The notes: generated by a model from the sequence alone, not told the origin. A stretch of DNA of 32,405 nucleotides from an uncultured Clostridia bacterium (GCA_947630185.1 CANRGT010000016.1:1-32405), one strand, 5' to 3'; positions 1 to 9,296 are shown, counted from the first letter of the stretch. Numbers and translations: made by a program.

Positions 1-41
1 AGTCCTTAATTTACTGGACTTTTCTCTTGGACTAGTAAATT
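1..41. repeat. Small inverted repeats at window edge
   Basis: AATTTACT at 8-15 is the reverse complement of AGTAAATT at 34-41, and AGTCC at 1-5 pairs with GGACT at 16-20. This may be a terminator or a hairpin 3' of the Rpn gene. The stretch to 137 shows no gene. Confidence 0.3.
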
Positions 42-137
42 CAGTTAAAAGTGGAATTTACTTTTATATTTAACCTTTCACTCTTAAATTTCATAGTTGA
101 AACTATTCCTGGATTTTATTTTTTATTATTTAAGATT

Positions 138-1063
138 TTATAATTTTTTTGAAATCTCAATAATTTCTTCTTTTGTTAAATCTGTTGCTTTTACAATAAT
201 ATCTATTTCAATTCCTTGTTTTAATAATCTCTTCACTGTTTCTAGTTTTTCTTTTTTTGCTCCGCTCTTCTAGTCCGTTGCTCTAATCCGTTGTTCTCGC
301 CCGTTCTTCTATTCCGTTCTTTTTTTGCGTGCTCTTTTAGGCTCATCTCGTCCATTTTCCTTAACATTCTTTGGTCATATAGCCATCTTTCTTCATAACT
401 CATACTCATTCTTTCTAGTACTTCTGATGCTTCTTTTACTTTTTCATTTTCTTCCTTCGCCATTTCTACTTTTCCCCCTTCTTCTCCACATATAAGCCAC
501 AGCCACTGTTCTAGTTTTGTTTTTACCCCTGGATTTTTCTTTATAAACTTTGGTAATTCTATGTAATGTACTTCTAAATCTTCTGTTACATATTCATCCT
601 CTTCGTCATATTCCATATCTACATATTTTTCTTTATCATCTTTTTCAAATTTTATTCTTGCTATTGAATGATATGCATTTCTTTTGAAAAAGTTAAAGTT
701 TAATATGTTTATTGATATTGTTTTTAATGGCTTTTCGTATGCATCTCCTACTTGTAATTGGTCTGAATACATTTTTGTTAAATACCCTATTGACCTTTTA
801 TCTATATCATAATAGTTTCTTACTTGTACTTCTATATCTATTATACTATTATTATTTACTTTTGCTCTTATATCTAATACTTCTTGTTTTGCTTCTTTAC
901 TTTCTTTTGTCATTTCTGGGTTTTTTACTTCTATTTCTTTTATTTCTATATTTAATATTGCTGATAACAAGTCTTTTAATAAATCTTCTTCTCCGTCTTT
1001 TGTAAATACTCTTTTAAATACATAATCATTTGTTAGTGGTAATAATTCTACTTTTTGTTCCAT
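138..1063 (-). CDS. Rpn family PD-(D/E)XK nuclease / transposase-like protein, C-terminus reached by five +1 shifts
   Basis: Rpn-family recombination-promoting nuclease (PDDEXK transposase family). The N-terminus LTNDYVFKRVF and the core LDIRAKVNNNSIIDIEVQ, carrying the Asp and Glu-x-Gln of the PD-(D/E)XK fold, are clear. The uninterrupted frame runs 1063-242 and ends in a non-conserved arginine-rich tail. If one base is skipped at each of five CGG triplets (plus-strand ccg at 314, 301, 288, 275 and 262), the protein continues through Gly-rich units such as GIEE and GLEQ into the usual family tail, LLKQGIEIDIIVKATDL, and stops at 138-140. That gives 306 residues, and 926 minus 5 bases divides exactly by three. 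The start ATG follows a GAAAGG site. These proteins promote RecA-independent recombination and often occur in many copies. The family call is confident; how the tail is expressed is inference. Confidence 0.8.
262..326 (-). repeat. Five tandem 13-nt units in the rpn coding region
   Basis: The plus-strand ccg triplets start at 262, 275, 288, 301 and 314, exactly 13 bases apart. On the coding strand each unit is a 12-base Gly-x-Glu-Glu/Gln unit with one extra C before its GGN codon. The family normally has 12-base units here. Confidence 0.9.
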
Positions 1064-1083
1064 TTAAGTTTTTTCCTTTCTTT

Positions 1084-1113
1084 ATTTTACCATATTAATT
1101 CTTACTTTATCAA
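1084..1113 (-). promoter_or_regulatory. Putative sigma-A promoter of the Rpn gene
   Basis: On the minus strand there is TTGATA (1108-1113), an 18-base spacer and TAAAAT (1084-1089), 20 bases upstream of the start codon. Confidence 0.45.
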
Positions 1114-1498
1114 CACTATTGGTAAAATTTGTTTTCATAGTTTGTTAGATTTAAATTTATAATTTATTGAGATAATAATTTTATAGATTAAAGTTTTTTC
1201 ACCCTCTTTGCTAATATATTAAATTGCAAGTTTTACAATAGATAAACTTAAACTATAAGCCTCCCTTCGACATTTTTACTTCTCAAATTTCATTTTGGAT
1301 TTTTCTTTAAAGAATAAATTTTTAAGATTTCAAATTTAATTTTTTGATTAAATATAGAAAAATAAATCTTTTTAAATCTAAAATAAGTTAAAATTAGTTT
1401 TAAATAAACTTAAATATATAATAAAATATTAAAAATAAACATTTTATTGCATAAATGCAATTTACATTATTAAAGCATAAAAAGTACTAGATTGCAAG

Positions 1499-1520
1499 AA
1501 AAATCGTTCGACGATTTTTT
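1499..1520. terminator. Hairpin terminator (bidirectional)
   Basis: AAAATCGT and ACGATTTT form a tight stem around a TCG loop with A- and T-runs on the two sides, so it could terminate transcription in either direction. Confidence 0.5.
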
Positions 1521-1599
1521 ACATTTTTCGACATATTATTTTAACATTTACATATTCTATATCACCATCTACAAGATTTATAAAAATATTTTAAACAAA

Positions 1600-1660
1600 A
1601 AATAACTAGCCTTTGAAGATAAGTTATTCTTGAAACTTTTCTCCAAAGGCTTTTATTTAA
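1600..1660 (-). terminator. Rho-independent terminator after the prepilin-like gene
   Basis: AGCCTTTG (1608-1615) pairs with CAAAGGCT (1644-1651). On the minus strand a TTATTTTTTG run follows. It lies about 60 bases past the stop of the 1711 gene. Confidence 0.6.
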
Positions 1661-1710
1661 ATTTTATGTTACTATTGACCTTATTTATTTTTTACATTAC
1701 ATTTTACAGT

Positions 1711-3227
1711 TTATTGTTGCCAACTTAATATTGGGTAACCGTCATTTATATTATTTGTGTCTTTCTTCCATGGAAAATCTTCTTGCCCTTCGTTTAATAA
1801 ATTAACAAATTCTTCACTTTTCATTTCTTCTTCTGTTTTTTTAGTGCCACGAGCATTTAATGCACTTTCACTATCACCCTCAAGTGGTTTAATAGTATTT
1901 TCTAGGTAGAAACAATTTAAAAGTTCCTCATTGTTCCCATTTCCTCCAAATGTACGAAGAGTACCCCAAAAACGTTCGTAACCCTCCTCAGCCTTCATCC
2001 TTCCTATTGTATATGAATTCTTTATCAAAACCTTATTCGTATCAGCAACAACTCCAAACACTAATCCGGATTTTGACTGACCTCCTGTTCTTGTATATAT
2101 ATTTCCTTTAGAGTATACATTTTTTACTGTACTATTCTCATTACAACTTCCAGCAACTAATCCAACAAGTATGTCATTATTACCTCCATTAATCAATATA
2201 TCAACATCACTATAACTATTAGATATAGTTCCGTAACCTGTGGCAGCAACAATACCACCTACATCGCATAATTCTATAACGTGAACATCAACTTTTCCAG
2301 ATGTATGACACTTATCAATCTTGCCTTCAGTTTCATTTCTGGCAGCTAAAACTCCGATCCACGTCCACTCATCCTCTGACGAATTAACATCTATAGCTAT
2401 ATTAGCATTCTCAACACCCAAGCCTTCGATAGTTCCCCAATTAAAAACAAACATTCCCGTACCTCTAAATCTAGCTAAATCTGATATTTCTTCTTTTATT
2501 TTTAAATTGTATATAGTCTTACCATCTCCATCAAAAGTTCCATGGAAACTTTTTTTAGATATTTCTTCATCTGTTAATCTTTCTTGTGTTCCAATTGGAA
2601 TAAACCCACTTTTATTTAGTAGCTTCTTTAATTCTCCATCATAGCCATATTTTCCATAGTCTGTCCTATTTGCATCTACATATGATTTGGTTGATGCAAA
2701 GTCTAAGCTTAATCCTAATTTTACAGTTTTATTTTCATAAGTATTGCCACTTGTTACATTATGTGCAAAAGCTACTAAATCTTCTATACTGTTTATTGTA
2801 AGTAAATTCCCATTTGAGCCATCTACTTCTAATTCTCCCGGATTTGCATCTTTTACTTTTTCTACTACTATTCCTGTTTGTGTTTCATGTAATATATCTT
2901 CTAATTCTCCTATGCTAGATATGTCATTTTTTACTGCCTCATTTGTTTTTTCTCCTGCTTCTTTTGCTAACTGTAATATTCCATTATCTCCAAACACAAC
3001 CGTTATACTTACTGATGCCAAAATCAAAAGCACTACAATCGTTACTACTAAGGCTATTAGTGTTATTCCTGAAATTGAACTTACACTTTTACCTTGTCTA
3101 ACTTTTGCAGTGCATATAAATAACGGTCTATTTTTGCTATATAAACCTTCCCTTTCTTCTATTTTTACTAAATTACGGCTCTCTCTCTCTCTCTCTCTCT
3201 AGAGCCACAAGCGTTTTTACTTTTCAT
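1711..3227 (-). CDS. Prepilin-anchored GLUG-repeat surface protein, start out of frame across a (GA)11 run
   Basis: After a prepilin-type segment (SISG, then ITLIALVVTIVVLLILASVSI, lacking the usual Glu5), the protein has a long repetitive region resembling GLUG-motif beta-helix adhesins (NSYSDVDI, VYSKGNI and NSYTIGRM style repeats). The only ATG with a good ribosome binding site (GAGGAGG, 7 bases away) is at 3227. It opens a frame that stops after about 19 codons. The pilin frame is open only up to a TAG at 3199-3201 and has no in-frame ATG before the hydrophobic segment; the first usable start is a GTG at 3033 inside it. The two frames meet across an 11-unit dinucleotide run. Removing one unit gives an uninterrupted 504-residue protein. 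Likely a phase-variable cell-surface or adhesion protein, in the OFF state here. Confidence 0.65.
3179..3200 (-). repeat. (CT/GA)11 dinucleotide run, contingency repeat
   Basis: Eleven perfect CT units on the plus strand, read as GA and translated Arg-Glu, begin nine codons into the prepilin reading frame. Each slipped unit shifts the frame by two bases. Loss of one unit or gain of two joins the ATG at 3227 to the pilin frame. Confidence 0.9.
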
Positions 3228-3373
3228 CTGTTTTCCTCCTCTTTTTTGACTTTAGATATTAGTATTTTCTAATAATTTTATACTATAACTAAATTTAATT
3301 GTCAATAAAAATTCTCAAAAATATACAAGCATTTTCTTTTACTTCAATGTAATACTACATAAAATTATACAAA

Positions 3374-3814
3374 TTAACTTAATAATTTTTTAGCAACTTC
3401 ATTTATTGTTTTACCATCGGCACTTGCACCTAGTTCTTCTTTTGCCTTTTTCATAACCATTCCCATGTCTTTCATAGTGCTTGCACCTAAGCTTGCTATA
3501 ATTGCTTTTACTTTTTCTTCAACTTCTTCTGGTGATAATTGCTCTGGCAAATATTCTTCTAGAATGGCAATTTCATCTTTTATTTGACCTAATAAATCTT
3601 CCCTTCCACTTTTTTCATAGTCTGGTATAGAGTCTTTTCTTTTTTTAGCCTCTTTTGCAATTATATCTATAATTTGATCATCTGTAACTTCTATTTGTTT
3701 ATCTTTTTCAACTTGTAAAATTGCTGCTCTTACCATTTGTATTACATTTTTTCTTAAATTGTTTTTGTCCTTCATTGAATTTTTTAAATCTTCTAATAAT
3801 TTTTCTTTTAACAT
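3374..3814 (-). CDS. yqeY: GatB/YqeY domain protein
   Basis: 146 residues, the full length of the YqeY family. The helical N-terminus (LKEKLLEDLKNSMKDKN), a central KDSIPDYEKSGREDL segment and the C-terminal MKDMGMVMKKAKEELG are typical. The family shares the tail domain of the GatB subunit of the tRNA amidotransferase, but its own role is unclear. It starts with ATG 6 bases after AAAGGAGG. It lies 80 bases downstream of rpsU on the same strand, a pairing common in Firmicutes, so the two are probably co-transcribed. Confidence 0.9.
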   Translation of the reverse strand: MLKEKLLEDLKNSMKDKNNLRKNVIQMVRAAILQVEKDKQIEVTDDQIIDIIAKEAKKRKDSIPDYEKSGREDLLGQIKDEIAILEEYLPEQLSPEEVEEKVKAIIASLGASTMKDMGMVMKKAKEELGASADGKTINEVAKKLLS

Positions 3815-3894
3815 ATGGCTTTCCTCCTTTAAAAAATATTAAAACAAAAAGGATTAAAAATTATTTTTACATAACTTTTAACCCCTCCAATTTC

Positions 3895-4065
3895 TTAGAA
3901 TTTTCTCTTTCTAGCTGCCTCTGATTTTTTCTTTCTTCTTACGCTTGGTTTTTCATAATGTTCTCTTTTTCTAACTTCTTGTAGTACGCCATTTCTAGCA
4001 CATTGTCTTTTAAATCTTTTTAAGGCATCTTCTATATTTCCATTATTAACTTTAACTTCTGACAT
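3895..4065 (-). CDS. rpsU: 30S ribosomal protein S21
   Basis: A 56-codon ORF beginning [18 protein letters not shown] and ending in the basic AARKRKF tail. This is the complete S21 protein of the small ribosomal subunit, rich in Lys and Arg as expected for rRNA binding. A GGGAGGGG ribosome binding site precedes the ATG, and a near-consensus promoter lies about 80 bases upstream. It is the first gene of an rpsU-yqeY unit. It contains no CGG codon. Confidence 0.95.
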   Translation of the reverse strand: MSEVKVNNGNIEDALKRFKRQCARNGVLQEVRKREHYEKPSVRRKKKSEAARKRKF

Positions 4066-4143
4066 TTTTTGTTCCCCTCCCTTCAGTAGTTACACTCTAA
4101 CGTGTGGGATTTTCTAAATATATGTATTTTTAATACATAAAGT

Positions 4144-4173
4144 ATTATACTCGATATTAATGTAGTTTGTCAA
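4144..4173 (-). promoter_or_regulatory. Sigma-A promoter of rpsU-yqeY
   Basis: On the minus strand there is a perfect TTGACA (4168-4173), an 18-base spacer and a perfect TATAAT (4144-4149). It is the best promoter match in the window, as expected for a ribosomal protein gene. Confidence 0.85.
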
Positions 4174-4242
4174 TATTTAATGTAAATTTTTCCAAATGTG
4201 CTTTTTCTTTTTTACTTAAAACAAAACCCCCGTCCCACTGTC

Positions 4243-5191
4243 TTATTTATCAAATTCAAATAAATCTCCTAATGGTTTTGCTTCATTTACGCGTTTGATT
4301 GCTTCTGCAAATAATGGTGCTATTGATACAACTTTTATCTTTTCTATTTGTTTTTCTTTAGGAAGTGGTACCGTGTTTGTAATTACTAATTCTTTTATTG
4401 GAGAATTTTTTATTCTTTCAATAGCTGGGCCACATAGTATTCCATGTGTGCATCCTGCATAAATTTCTTTTACTCCGTGTTCTTCTAGTATTTTTGCTGC
4501 CTCTACCATGGTTCCTGCTGTGCTTACCTCATCATCAAAAATAAGGGCGGTTTTTCCTTTTACATCTCCTATAATGTTTGCTGCTTTTGCGTTATCATCA
4601 TTTCCAGTTCTTCTTTTGTCTATTAATGCCATTGGGCAATTAAAATATGTAGAGTATTTATATGCCTTTTTTGAGCTTCCTGCATCTGTTGCAACTACTA
4701 CTTTGTCTTTAATTTGTTTATCATCAAAGTATGCTTGCAAAATGTGTTGTCCTGTTAACCTATCACATGGTATGTTAAAATATGCTTGAATTGCTGGGTT
4801 GTGCAAATCACAGGTTATTACTCTACTTGCTCCGTGCTGCTTCTAAAAGTTCTGCAAGTAGTCTTGCTGTTACTGGTACACGTGGTTGGTCTTTTTTGTC
4901 TGACCTTGAATAGATAAAGTATGGAAATACAATGTTTATTCTTCTAGCAGATGCTCTTTTAGCTGCATCTATCATTATTAATAGTTCCATAATTCTTTCA
5001 TTTACTGGTGGTTCTGTTGTCTGCACTATGTAAATGTCTTGCTCTCTTACAGTTTCTTTAAACTGTACAAAATTGTTATCATTTGCAAACTTATAGCTTT
5101 CTACCTTTCCCATTGGCAAATCTAAAGTTTCACAAATTTCTTTTGTAAAATTCTCAGCTGTAGGACATGCAAAAATTTTAATACTATTCAT
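4243..5191 (-). CDS. prs: Ribose-phosphate pyrophosphokinase, split by one CGG +1 site
   Basis: PRPP synthetase makes phosphoribosyl pyrophosphate from ribose 5-phosphate and ATP for nucleotide, His and Trp synthesis. The N-terminal part (122 codons, 5191-4823) carries the PYFIYSRSDKKDQPRVPVTA flexible-loop region. The second part (4806-4243) carries CDLHNPAIQAYF and the PRPP loop variant FDDEVSTAGT. Read straight, the frame ends in a stop five codons after Ala119. Skipping the C at 4834 turns Ala-Ala-CGG into Ala-Ala-Gly120-Ala-Ser-Arg and joins both parts into 315 residues, the normal length. No other prs is visible, and the enzyme is normally essential, so loss is unlikely. It starts 11 bases after the nrdG stop with an AAAGGGGG site, so it is probably co-transcribed with nrdG. 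Confidence 0.85.
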
Positions 5192-5202
5192 TTTTTCCCC
5201 CT

Positions 5203-5709
5203 TTAATTTTTATTTTTATTTGATATTTCTACTATTTCATTTGTATTTAAACTTTTTTGTACATCTATTACTCTCTGATTTGATGAACCGCTATATTTTA
5301 GTCTTGGATCTTTTTGTGCTTCAACAAATTGACCATCTACTAAAACATCTATATAGTTTAACACATCTTTGCCTTTTAAATCTCTATCAAATAAAAAGCC
5401 TGTCCATACCCAAATATTTTTATTCGGATATCTTTCTTTGAAGGCTCTTGCAAGTTTAGTTGTTCCATCTATATTGGTTGGATGCATTGGTTCTCCACCA
5501 AGTATTGATAATCCCTTAATATTATCATCATTTGCTAAATCTAATACTTCATTTATTGTTTCACCTGTAAATTCTTTTCCCCCATTAAAGTCATGAGTTT
5601 CAGGATTAAAGCAACCTTTACAGTTAAATGTACATCCTTGCATAAAAATTGAAACTCTTACTCCTGGTCCATTTGAAATATCCATTTTTCTTATTTTATT
5701 GTATCTCAT
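5203..5709 (-). CDS. nrdG: Anaerobic ribonucleotide reductase activating protein
   Basis: A radical-SAM activase that installs the glycyl radical on NrdD. Cys26, Cys30 and Cys33 form the CX3CX2C cluster motif (GCTFNCKGC), followed by the GGEP motif in LSILGGEPMHP. Its 168 residues are normal for the family. The ATG follows a GAGGGG site. It lies downstream of nrdD on the same strand, separated by about 190 bases that include a long hairpin, so its level may be set separately from nrdD. Confidence 0.95.
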   Translation of the reverse strand: MRYNKIRKMDISNGPGVRVSIFMQGCTFNCKGCFNPETHDFNGGKEFTGETINEVLDLANDDNIKGLSILGGEPMHPTNIDGTTKLARAFKERYPNKNIWVWTGFLFDRDLKGKDVLNYIDVLVDGQFVEAQKDPRLKYSGSSNQRVIDVQKSLNTNEIVEISNKNKN

Positions 5710-5747
5710 TTTCGTTTTCCCCTCTTTTTATATTTATAAACTTTTAA

Positions 5748-5793
5748 AATGCAAATATAATGTTAAGGCTTTAAGCTTAATTATATTTGCATT
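5748..5793. terminator. 13-bp hairpin between nrdD and nrdG
   Basis: AATGCAAATATAA (5748-5760) is the perfect reverse complement of TTATATTTGCATT (5781-5793), and the loop is itself partly self-complementary. The T-run after it is short on the minus strand, so it may act as a partial terminator or an mRNA processing site. Confidence 0.55.
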
Positions 5794-5899
5794 TTATTTT
5801 ATCTTTTTTATATTACTTTAATTTTTCTCTGGTATCTATTAGATTTCTTATTTATACTTTTGTTTATAAAGAAATCATTTGTTATTTTTCTAATGTGCT

Positions 5900-8092
5900 T
5901 TAAACTGCTTGTTTAGTCTCTTGCACATCTGGAACTTCAGCATCTTTGTTATCAACATGTAATACTCTTTCCTTAATCTCTTGTGTTCTTCCTTTGTTCC
6001 AGAATTGACTTCCTATGTATCCACATGTTCTTCTTGCTACATTTAATGTGTCATGATCTCTGTTTCCACAGTTTGGGCAATACCATTCTAGATTTTCATC
6101 AATTAGTATCTCTCCATCAAATCCACATTTTTGGCAATAATCTGATTTTGTATTTAATTCTGCATACATGATATTGTCATAAATGAACTTAATAATTTGT
6201 ATTACTGCTTCTAAGTTGTTTTGTAAGTTAGGTGTTTCTACATATGATATAGCTCCACCTGGGCTTAATCTTTGGAATTCACTTTCTATTTTTAATTTAG
6301 AAAATGCGTCTATTTCTTCGAATACAGGGATGTGGTAAGAGTTTGTAATATAGTTTCTATCTGTAATTCCCTCTATTACTCCGAATCTCTTCTTTAAGCA
6401 TTTTGCAAATTTGTATGTTGTAGATTCGATTGGTGTTCCATAAACACTGTAATCAATTTTTTCTGCTTCTTTCCATTCTTTGCATTTGTCATTTAATTTT
6501 TGCATTACTTTTAATGCAAAATCTTTTCCTTCTCCATTATCTGTATGGCTATTTCCTGTCATATATTTTACACATTCATATAATCCTGCATATCCAAGTG
6601 AAATTGTCGAATATCCATTATGTAATAGTTCATGAATGCTTGCACCTTTTGGTAATCTAGCAAGTGCTCCATGTTGCCATAGTATTGGGGCAACATCACT
6701 TGTTACTTTGCTTAGTCTTTCATGTCTTGCTTGTAATGCTCTATGGCATAACTCTAATCTTTCTTCATAAATCTTCCAGAATTTATCCATGTCTTGTTTT
6801 GAAGATAATGCAACATCTACTAAGTTGATTGTTACAACACCTTGATTAAATCTTCCATAGTATTTTGGTTTATTTGTTTCTGGGTCAACATATGGTGTTA
6901 GGAATGAACGGCATCCCATACATGGGTAGCAATTTCCATTTCCGTTTTTATCTATCTTGAATTCTAACATTTTCTTTTCAGAAATGTAGTCTGGTACTAA
7001 TCTTTTTGCAGTACATTTTGCTGCAAGCTCTGTTAAGTACCAATATTTGCTGTCTTCTGTTATGTTATCTAGTTCTAGTACATATAGTAGTTTTGGGAAG
7101 GCTGGTGTAATATATACACCTTTTTCATTTTTGAAGCCTTCTATTCTTTGTTTTAAGAATTCTTCAATTATCATTGCTAACTCTTCTTTGTATTCTTCTG
7201 TTTCACCTAAGTACATACAAACTGATAGGAATGGAGCTTGTCCATTTGTGTTTGTCATAGAATTTACTTGGTAATTGAAAGTTTGTACACCATCAGATAC
7301 TTCTTTTTTAGTATCTTGTTTTGCATATTCTATACATTGAAGTTCTGATAAACCTCTATCTTTGTATTTTTTATAATATCTTTCATAACTGCTTCTTACA
7401 AATGGTGCTACGTGAGTAAGTGATACTGTAGCTCCACCATAAGTAGACGAAGTAACACCTAAGATTATTTGTGTTGCTATTGTCATAGCTGTTAAAAATC
7501 TATGTGGCTTTTCTATCATTACACCATTCATGATTGTTCCATTTTGTAGCATATCATCTAGGTTGATAAGCTCGCAGTTTGTTAGGGCATTTTGTGCAAA
7601 ATAGTCTGCATCATGGAAGTGAATAATTCCTTCATCATGTGCTTCTACAATATCTTTATCTAATAAGAATCTTCTTGTAATATCTGTACTTGTAATTCCT
7701 GCTAAATAATCTCTTTGAGTTGTAACAACTTTAGCATTTTTATTAGAATTTTCATTATTCCAATATTCACTTTCTCCATCAATCAATTCTTTGATAGATT
7801 GATCTGTTGTATTAGCTTTTCTAACTAATGCTCTTGTATAACGATAAGTGATATATTTTTTAGCTAATGCATATCTATCTATTTCCATTAATTTTTCTTC
7901 TATAATATCTTGAATATCTTCTACTAAAATTCTCTTTTTATCTAGACCTAATATATAATCAATAATATCGTCAATCTCTTCTTTTGTTGCTCTTTCTTTT
8001 GGTCTTACTTCTGCATTTGCTTTTCCAATAGCTGCAGATATTTTTGTTCTGTCAAAATCTACTTTTCTTCCATCCCTCTTTATTACTTCCAT
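5900..8092 (-). CDS. nrdD: Anaerobic (class III) ribonucleoside-triphosphate reductase
   Basis: Reduces ribonucleoside triphosphates to deoxyribonucleotides without oxygen, using a glycyl radical. The N-terminus is an ATP-cone (MEVIKRDGRKVDFD, about residues 1-90). The C-terminal Zn site CQKC...CPNC precedes the glycyl-radical loop RTCGYIG, with the radical Gly at about residue 691. The length of 730 residues is typical. It starts at ATG after a GGGGG site. A TTGACA/TAAGAT promoter lies about 125 bases upstream. It contains no in-frame CGG codon although it is the second longest gene here. Confidence 0.96.
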   Translation of the reverse strand: MEVIKRDGRKVDFDRTKISAAIGKANAEVRPKERATKEEIDDIIDYILGLDKKRILVEDIQDIIEEKLMEIDRYALAKKYITYRYTRALVRKANTTDQSIKELIDGESEYWNNENSNKNAKVVTTQRDYLAGITSTDITRRFLLDKDIVEAHDEGIIHFHDADYFAQNALTNCELINLDDMLQNGTIMNGVMIEKPHRFLTAMTIATQIILGVTSSTYGGATVSLTHVAPFVRSSYERYYKKYKDRGLSELQCIEYAKQDTKKEVSDGVQTFNYQVNSMTNTNGQAPFLSVCMYLGETEEYKEELAMIIEEFLKQRIEGFKNEKGVYITPAFPKLLYVLELDNITEDSKYWYLTELAAKCTAKRLVPDYISEKKMLEFKIDKNGNGNCYPCMGCRSFLTPYVDPETNKPKYYGRFNQGVVTINLVDVALSSKQDMDKFWKIYEERLELCHRALQARHERLSKVTSDVAPILWQHGALARLPKGASIHELLHNGYSTISLGYAGLYECVKYMTGNSHTDNGEGKDFALKVMQKLNDKCKEWKEAEKIDYSVYGTPIESTTYKFAKCLKKRFGVIEGITDRNYITNSYHIPVFEEIDAFSKLKIESEFQRLSPGGAISYVETPNLQNNLEAVIQIIKFIYDNIMYAELNTKSDYCQKCGFDGEILIDENLEWYCPNCGNRDHDTLNVARRTCGYIGSQFWNKGRTQEIKERVLHVDNKDAEVPDVQETKQAV

Positions 8093-8126
8093 ATTTTTGT
8101 ACCCCCTATTTGCATGTAATTTTATA

Positions 8127-8145
8127 ATCTATTTTTTAGATTACT
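8127..8145 (-). promoter_or_regulatory. Small hairpin in the nrdD leader
   Basis: TAATCTA and TAGATTA surround a five-T loop in the untranslated leader, about 35 bases ahead of the start codon. A clear NrdR box was not found. Confidence 0.3.
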
Positions 8146-8217
8146 TACATTATCATTTTCATTTGAAATTACTTAAATGGCTTTTGATTTGCCACATCGC
8201 AATTGTTTTATGATATA

Positions 8218-8246
8218 ATCTTAATCTAAGATTTTAATATTGTCAA
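8218..8246 (-). promoter_or_regulatory. Putative nrdD promoter
   Basis: On the minus strand there is TTGACA (8241-8246), 17 bases and TAAGAT (8218-8223). Confidence 0.6.
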
Positions 8247-8928
8247 GCATCTACTTTTTATGTATCTATCGCCAGTTTTAGTTGATATTAAGCTAGTTTT
8301 AAGTTGTTGGCAAAAAGTTTATGTGTTGCTTTTCAGTCAATTTTTGATGGCTTTTTTACCTGTTTTATGACTTTCATTTTTGTGTAAAAGAAATATTACA
8401 ATTTTGTTACATTTTTGTTAAAAATACGTTAATTTAAGTGTTTTCTCCTGTTTTTTGTTCGCCCTTTGTTCTTATTTTTGTTGATAATACTAGAAAAAGT
8501 CAAATATTTTTTAAAGAAAATGACATAAATAATTTTTGCTTTAAAATTTAGTGTTTTTCAAAAAATGATTTTTTTGATTTTTTCATTTTTAAGGTAAAAT
8601 TTTTATTGCTCTTTTTTCGTTTTTATTCTATTTTCAATACTTTTATGTATTTTGTCATTTCATTTTTTGTGTTAATTTTTGAGTTTTTGAAAAAATGATT
8701 ATTTTAAATTTTCTATTTTTTAATGTCGTTTTTTCAAAAAAATAATTTTATTTTTCTTTTATTTTTTGTCGTTGTCATTTTGGTTTGGTTCTTCTTCGTG
8801 TTTTTAGTTATATGTCTTCTTTAAAAATTTAAATTCTTTATACTTTACTATCTTTATATAACTTTATTTTTGTATAGACTTTAAAGTTTTATTTCTGTAT
8901 ATATTTATTTCGTACAAATCTTAACATT
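8247..8928. other. T-rich non-coding stretch
   Basis: About 680 bases upstream of the nrdD promoter with no credible ORF. It is dominated by T-runs on the plus strand, with imperfect AAAAATGA/TCATTTTT inverted repeats around 8560-8710. No function is recognised. Confidence 0.5.
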
Positions 8929-8957
8929 TTGCTTTTTCCTGACAAGTATGTTATAAT
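8929..8957 (+). promoter_or_regulatory. Promoter of the 56-residue gene
   Basis: TTGCTT (8929-8934), 17 bases and TATAAT (8952-8957), followed by an AAAGGAGG ribosome binding site at 8972-8979. Confidence 0.65.
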
Positions 8958-8987
8958 ATGTTTATTACATCAAAGGAGGTACAACCT

Positions 8988-9158
8988 ATGTTTAAAATTT
9001 TGGAGGTCAAAGAATATGACCTTTCAAAAATGTCTTTGGAGGAACTTGAGGATCTTCGGGATGAAAAAGTAAGAGAATTATCTCGAATCAAGCACCAGAT
9101 TGCAACTATCCTGCAGTCTCGCAGGCTTGCACCTGAAAAGGTCGATTCTTCGAAGTAA
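8988..9158 (+). CDS. 56-residue helical protein of unknown function
   Basis: Not recognised. The ATG at 8988 lies 8 bases after AAAGGAGG and is preferred over an upstream in-frame ATG at 8958 that overlaps the promoter. The product is highly charged and predicted helical (MSLEELEDLRDEKVRELSRI), like a short coiled coil. It has its own promoter and terminator. Codon use differs from neighbouring genes: CTG, CAG, CGC, GTC and one in-frame CGG (9057) are used. Reading that CGG with a +1 shift would truncate the protein at about 27 residues, so it appears to be ordinary Arg here. It may be a foreign gene. Confidence 0.65.
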   Translation: MFKILEVKEYDLSKMSLEELEDLRDEKVRELSRIKHQIATILQSRRLAPEKVDSSK

Positions 9159-9167
9159 ATTAAAAGA

Positions 9168-9197
9168 GCCCCTACTTTATTTAAAAGTAGGGTTTTT
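9168..9197 (+). terminator. Rho-independent terminator
   Basis: CCCTACTTT pairs with AAAGTAGGG across a short loop, followed by eight T. It lies directly after the 8988-9158 gene. Confidence 0.9.
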
Positions 9198-9296
9198 TTT
9201 GTCAAATGTGTTGTATGGAAATTTAAAGACAATTTTGCATAAGTAAATGTAATTTGCATGATTATTACTAGATAGTTGTTATTTTATGTTAATCTA

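Larger units (their letters stand above)
1064..1710. other. AT-rich intergenic region, no gene
   Basis: About 650 bases with no credible ORF. Besides the Rpn promoter and the two hairpins listed separately there is a small palindrome, ATTGCAT/ATGCAAT, at 1446-1461. Nothing else is recognised. Confidence 0.6.

Noticed and set aside
712-1005. Leucine-rich plus-strand ORF opposite the Rpn gene
   Set aside because: Low-complexity shadow of an AT-rich coding strand, with no ribosome binding site.
2744-3202. Plus-strand ORF of 152 codons opposite the prepilin gene
   Set aside because: Shadow frame made by the codon bias of the opposite gene. It includes the CT run and has no ribosome binding site.
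8093-8957. NrdR boxes or a hidden gene upstream of nrdD
   Set aside because: No convincing paired NrdR boxes and no ORF; the region is T-rich low-complexity DNA.
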